Assembly: GCF_003410055.1 (NCBI RefSeq)
Contig: NZ_QUZK01000012.1
Location: 1 to 64,000, forward strand
From: Wenzhouxiangella sediminis
Lineage (GTDB): Bacteria; Pseudomonadota; Gammaproteobacteria; Xanthomonadales; Wenzhouxiangellaceae
Reading direction: 5' to 3'
DNA: 64,000 nt
A model generated the notes under the pieces. That model had not been told where the DNA came from, made no database searches, and worked only from the letters and a program-made list of their open reading frames with translations. A program made the translations under genes and the position numbers. Of the stretch, positions 61,836 to 64,000 are shown piece by piece (the first letter of the stretch is position 1; the number at the start of each line of letters is the position of its first letter).

Positions 61836-63212
61836 TCAGTCCTCATCCAGCCAGCGGTAGAGCGTGCGCCGGCCGACGCCGAGCAGCGCAGCGGCGCGCC
61901 GTTTGTTGCCGTCGACCTTCTCGAGCACATGGCGGACGTAGCGACGACGCAGCTCTTCCATCGTGGGCAGCATCTCGCCCTCGTCGAGCATCGCCTCGAG
62001 CGGATCGGCCGACGCCATCCGTTCGGCACGGCGGTCGCCCTGTCGGACCCGATCGGGCAGATGCGCAGCCTCGACCTGCTCACCTTCGCAGAAGGTCACC
62101 GCGCGCTCCATGGCGTTGCTCAGCTCTCTCACGTTGCCCGGCCAGGCGTATTCCCGGATCGCGACCAGGGCCTCGTTGCTCAGCGATCGCGCCGGGCGCT
62201 GCCGGGCCGCGGCGAAGCGACCCACGAACTGCATGGCCAGCATCTCGAGGTCCTCCCCGCGATCGCGCAAGGGCGGCACCTCGAGCTGGAAGGCCTCGAG
62301 ACGGAAGTAGAGATCCTCGCGAAACTGCCCGTTGCGGACGCGCTCGTGCAGGTCCTGGTTGGTGGCGGCCACCAGGCGCACATCGACATGGTGTTCGCGC
62401 TCGGCACCCACCGGCCGGACCTGCCCGTCCTGCAGGGCCCGCAGCATCTTCGCCTGCAGCGACATCGGCATCTCGCCGATCTCGTCGAGAAACAGCGTGC
62501 CGCCCTGCGCTTCCCGGAACAGGCCCTTCCTGGCGCGATCGGCGCCGGAAAAGGCGCCCTCGGCGTGACCGAAGAACTCCGATTCCATGAGCTCCGCGGG
62601 TATCCCGGCGCAGTTGACGGCCAGGAAGGGCTCGTCGGCGCGTGGGCTTTCGGCGTGGATCGCGCGGGCGACCAGGTCCTTGCCGGTGCCCGATTCACCG
62701 CCGACCAGCACGGGGCCGTCGGCCCGGGCGACCTGCCGGATGCGGTCGAAGAGCACGCGCATGACCCGGCTGGAACCCTGCATGCCGTGGAATGAAGGCC
62801 CCTCGAGCAGTTCCCGGAACCGCTGCACTTCCTCGTGCAGGCGGCGGTTGGCGATCACGCGCTGGACACTGAGGACGAAGTGGTCCATGTCCAGCGGCTT
62901 GGTCAGGAAGTTGTCCGCCCCCGCCTGCAGCGCCGAAACGGCGCGCTCCACGGTCCCGTAGGCGCTGATCATCAGCACCGCCGGGGGGGCATGCCGCTCG
63001 CGCAGCCGTCCCAGCAGGGCCAGGCCGTCCATGCCCGGCAGCTGCAGGTCGCTGACGACGAGGTCGGGCTCGAATTCGTCGATGATCTCCAGCGCCTGCT
63101 CCGCTGTCTGCTGGGCATCCACGCTCCAGCCCTCGGCCTCGAGCTCTTCGACGAGCAGTTCCGCCAGCGTCCGGTCGTCCTCGACGACGAGAATGCGCGC
63201 TCCCTGACTCAT
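61836..63212 (-). CDS. sigma-54-dependent NtrC-family response regulator
   Basis: The 458-residue regulator. The receiver domain has phospho-acceptor Asp55 (VVSDLQLPGMDG). An AAA+ domain has Walker A GESGTGKD (172-179), the sigma-54-contacting loop as GAFSGA (219-224, normally GAFTGA) and Walker B GGTLFLDEIGEM. A Fis-type HTH (RAAALLGVGRRTLYRWLDED) ends the protein. It activates sigma-54 promoters when phosphorylated. The ATG overlaps the stop of the kinase gene by 4 bases. No sigma-54 promoter is clear in the window. Confidence 0.94.
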   Translation of the reverse strand: MSQGARILVVEDDRTLAELLVEELEAEGWSVDAQQTAEQALEIIDEFEPDLVVSDLQLPGMDGLALLGRLRERHAPPAVLMISAYGTVERAVSALQAGADNFLTKPLDMDHFVLSVQRVIANRRLHEEVQRFRELLEGPSFHGMQGSSRVMRVLFDRIRQVARADGPVLVGGESGTGKDLVARAIHAESPRADEPFLAVNCAGIPAELMESEFFGHAEGAFSGADRARKGLFREAQGGTLFLDEIGEMPMSLQAKMLRALQDGQVRPVGAEREHHVDVRLVAATNQDLHERVRNGQFREDLYFRLEAFQLEVPPLRDRGEDLEMLAMQFVGRFAAARQRPARSLSNEALVAIREYAWPGNVRELSNAMERAVTFCEGEQVEAAHLPDRVRQGDRRAERMASADPLEAMLDEGEMLPTMEELRRRYVRHVLEKVDGNKRRAAALLGVGRRTLYRWLDED

Positions 63213-64000
63213 TCCTTCCTCGCTTGCAGCGTCATGACCATGCGGCTTCCACCGAGCGCCTCGCTGACACCGACCTCGATCGACGCGCCGTGTTCCTCGG
63301 CGACGCCGCGGACAATGGCCAGGCCCAGGCCGGTGCCGCCCTGCCCCTTGCCGGCAGTGTGGAACGGTTCGAAGATGCGCTCGCGCTGATCCGGCGGCAC
63401 GCCGGGTCCGTCGTCCTCGACCGTCACGACCACCCGGCCGTCGCCGTCGTGGCCGAGCGTCACGCACACCCTGCGTTCGGCGGCCTGGACGGCGTTGCGC
63501 ACGAGGTTGAGCAGCGCGTGCTCGAGCCGGGCCGGCCAGCCGCTGACCGTCACGGAAGCGTCGGTGCCGGCCAGCCGCAGTTCGATGCCGCGACTCTCGC
63601 ACTCGGGGCGGACGCCCGCCAGCACGCGCTGCACCAGGCGCTGCAGGTCCACGGGCTCGGGATCGCTGCGGTCGCTTCGTGCGAACTCCATGAGCTGGTT
63701 GATCAACTCCCGGGTGCGGGCCACCTGGCGCCGGATGCGCTCCAGGCGCCGGATCGAATCGTCGGACAGGCCGTCCTCGCGCTGCAGCCGACGGGTGTCG
63801 CCGTCGATGACCGTGAGGGGAGAACCGAGCTCGTGCGCCACCCCCGAGGAAAACTGCCCCAGGCGGGCCAGGTTTTCCTGCTCGAGCATCCGCCGTTCCA
63901 TGCGGCGGCGCTCGCGGCGCTGCCGCGACAGTTCACCGGCCATCCGGTCGAGTCCGTCGAGCATGCGGTTGAGCGCAGCGGCCACCGAAGCGATCTCGAC
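63209..64000 (-). CDS. sensor histidine kinase, C-terminal part (runs off the right edge)
   Basis: The visible 263 residues hold the end of a HAMP-like segment (ASVAAALNRMLDGLDR), the dimerisation/H-box with phospho-acceptor His in SSGVAHELGSPLTVIDGD, and the full ATPase domain. The N box is NLVRNAVQAAE, G1 is VEDDGPGVP, the F box is IFEPFHTAGKG and G2 is GGTGLGLAIV. It is the partner of the downstream NtrC-type regulator (4-base overlap). The sensor and membrane segments lie outside the window. Confidence 0.93.
   Translation of the reverse strand, partial: VEIASVAAALNRMLDGLDRMAGELSRQRRERRRMERRMLEQENLARLGQFSSGVAHELGSPLTVIDGDTRRLQREDGLSDDSIRRLERIRRQVARTRELINQLMEFARSDRSDPEPVDLQRLVQRVLAGVRPECESRGIELRLAGTDASVTVSGWPARLEHALLNLVRNAVQAAERRVCVTLGHDGDGRVVVTVEDDGPGVPPDQRERIFEPFHTAGKGQGGTGLGLAIVRGVAEEHGASIEVGVSEALGGSRMVMTLQARKE

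Overview
The window is 64 kb of GC-rich, densely packed chromosome from a gammaproteobacterium. The gene orders plsX-fabH-fabD-fabG-acpP-fabF-pabC-mltG-tmk-holB-pilZ, ndk-rlmN-pilF-rodZ-hisS-yfgM-bamB-der and smc-zipA-ligA are typical of that class. ZipA, YfgM, PilF and a gamma-type LexA box agree. The overall flavour (type IV pilus genes, FadI/FadJ-like pair, PIAGT-type PabB) suggests the Xanthomonadales/Chromatiales side, for example a Wenzhouxiangella-like bacterium. That placement is an inference, not a search result. I see no rRNA, CRISPR array or prophage. The only sign of a transposable element is a probable IS end at the left edge.

Layout. 1-133: IS-like end and a 10-bp tandem repeat. 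134-2502 (-): NTF2-like lipoprotein and a GCS2-CBS fusion. 2668-4356 (+): fadD. 4378-16721 (-): one long lipid, folate and replication operon, from yceD-rpmF-plsX through the fab genes, pabBC, mltG, tmk, holB and pilZ to dinB. 16769-21421 (+): maf, then fadJ-fadI and a CPBP protease. 21487-23202 (+): receptor-like Ser/Thr kinase. 23207-28946 (-): LysM lipoprotein, a TRAP transporter with its TatT component, and folD. 29002-29481 (+): a glutathione-peroxidase-like protein without its catalytic Cys. 29513-37441 (-): der-bamB-yfgM-hisS-rodZ-pilF-rlmN-ndk. 37739-43117 (+): two membrane diguanylate cyclases. 43204-44093: tRNA-Asn, terminator, SRAP peptidase. 44117-49463: SOS mutasome (imuB-imuA divergent from dnaE2 around one LexA box). 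49649-56505 (-): UspA, ligA, zipA, smc. 56571-56960 (+): queF. 56971-58377 (-): parvulin, bolA, yciI. 58502-61013 (+): scpA-scpB-rluB. 61068-64000 (-): OmpA-like lipoprotein and a sigma-54 two-component system cut by the right edge.

Genes work together in a few blocks: fatty acid synthesis beside beta-oxidation; folate synthesis (pabBC) and folD; chromosome segregation and division (smc, scpAB, zipA, rodZ, ligA); DNA damage tolerance (dinB, imuAB-dnaE2, SRAP); and c-di-GMP/type IV pilus signalling (pilZ, pilF, two GGDEF proteins).

The most unusual observations are: a roughly 300-nt ScpB/RluB overlap in which one purine-rich stretch encodes an acidic tail in one frame and a basic tail in the other; two in-frame A-rich repeat insertions in dnaE2 plus a large imperfect inverted repeat just after it; two genes (dinB, CPBP protease) whose only plausible start is a CTG inside a CTGA stop/start overlap; a thiolase with a histone-H1-like lysine tail; and the Cys-less glutathione peroxidase homologue.
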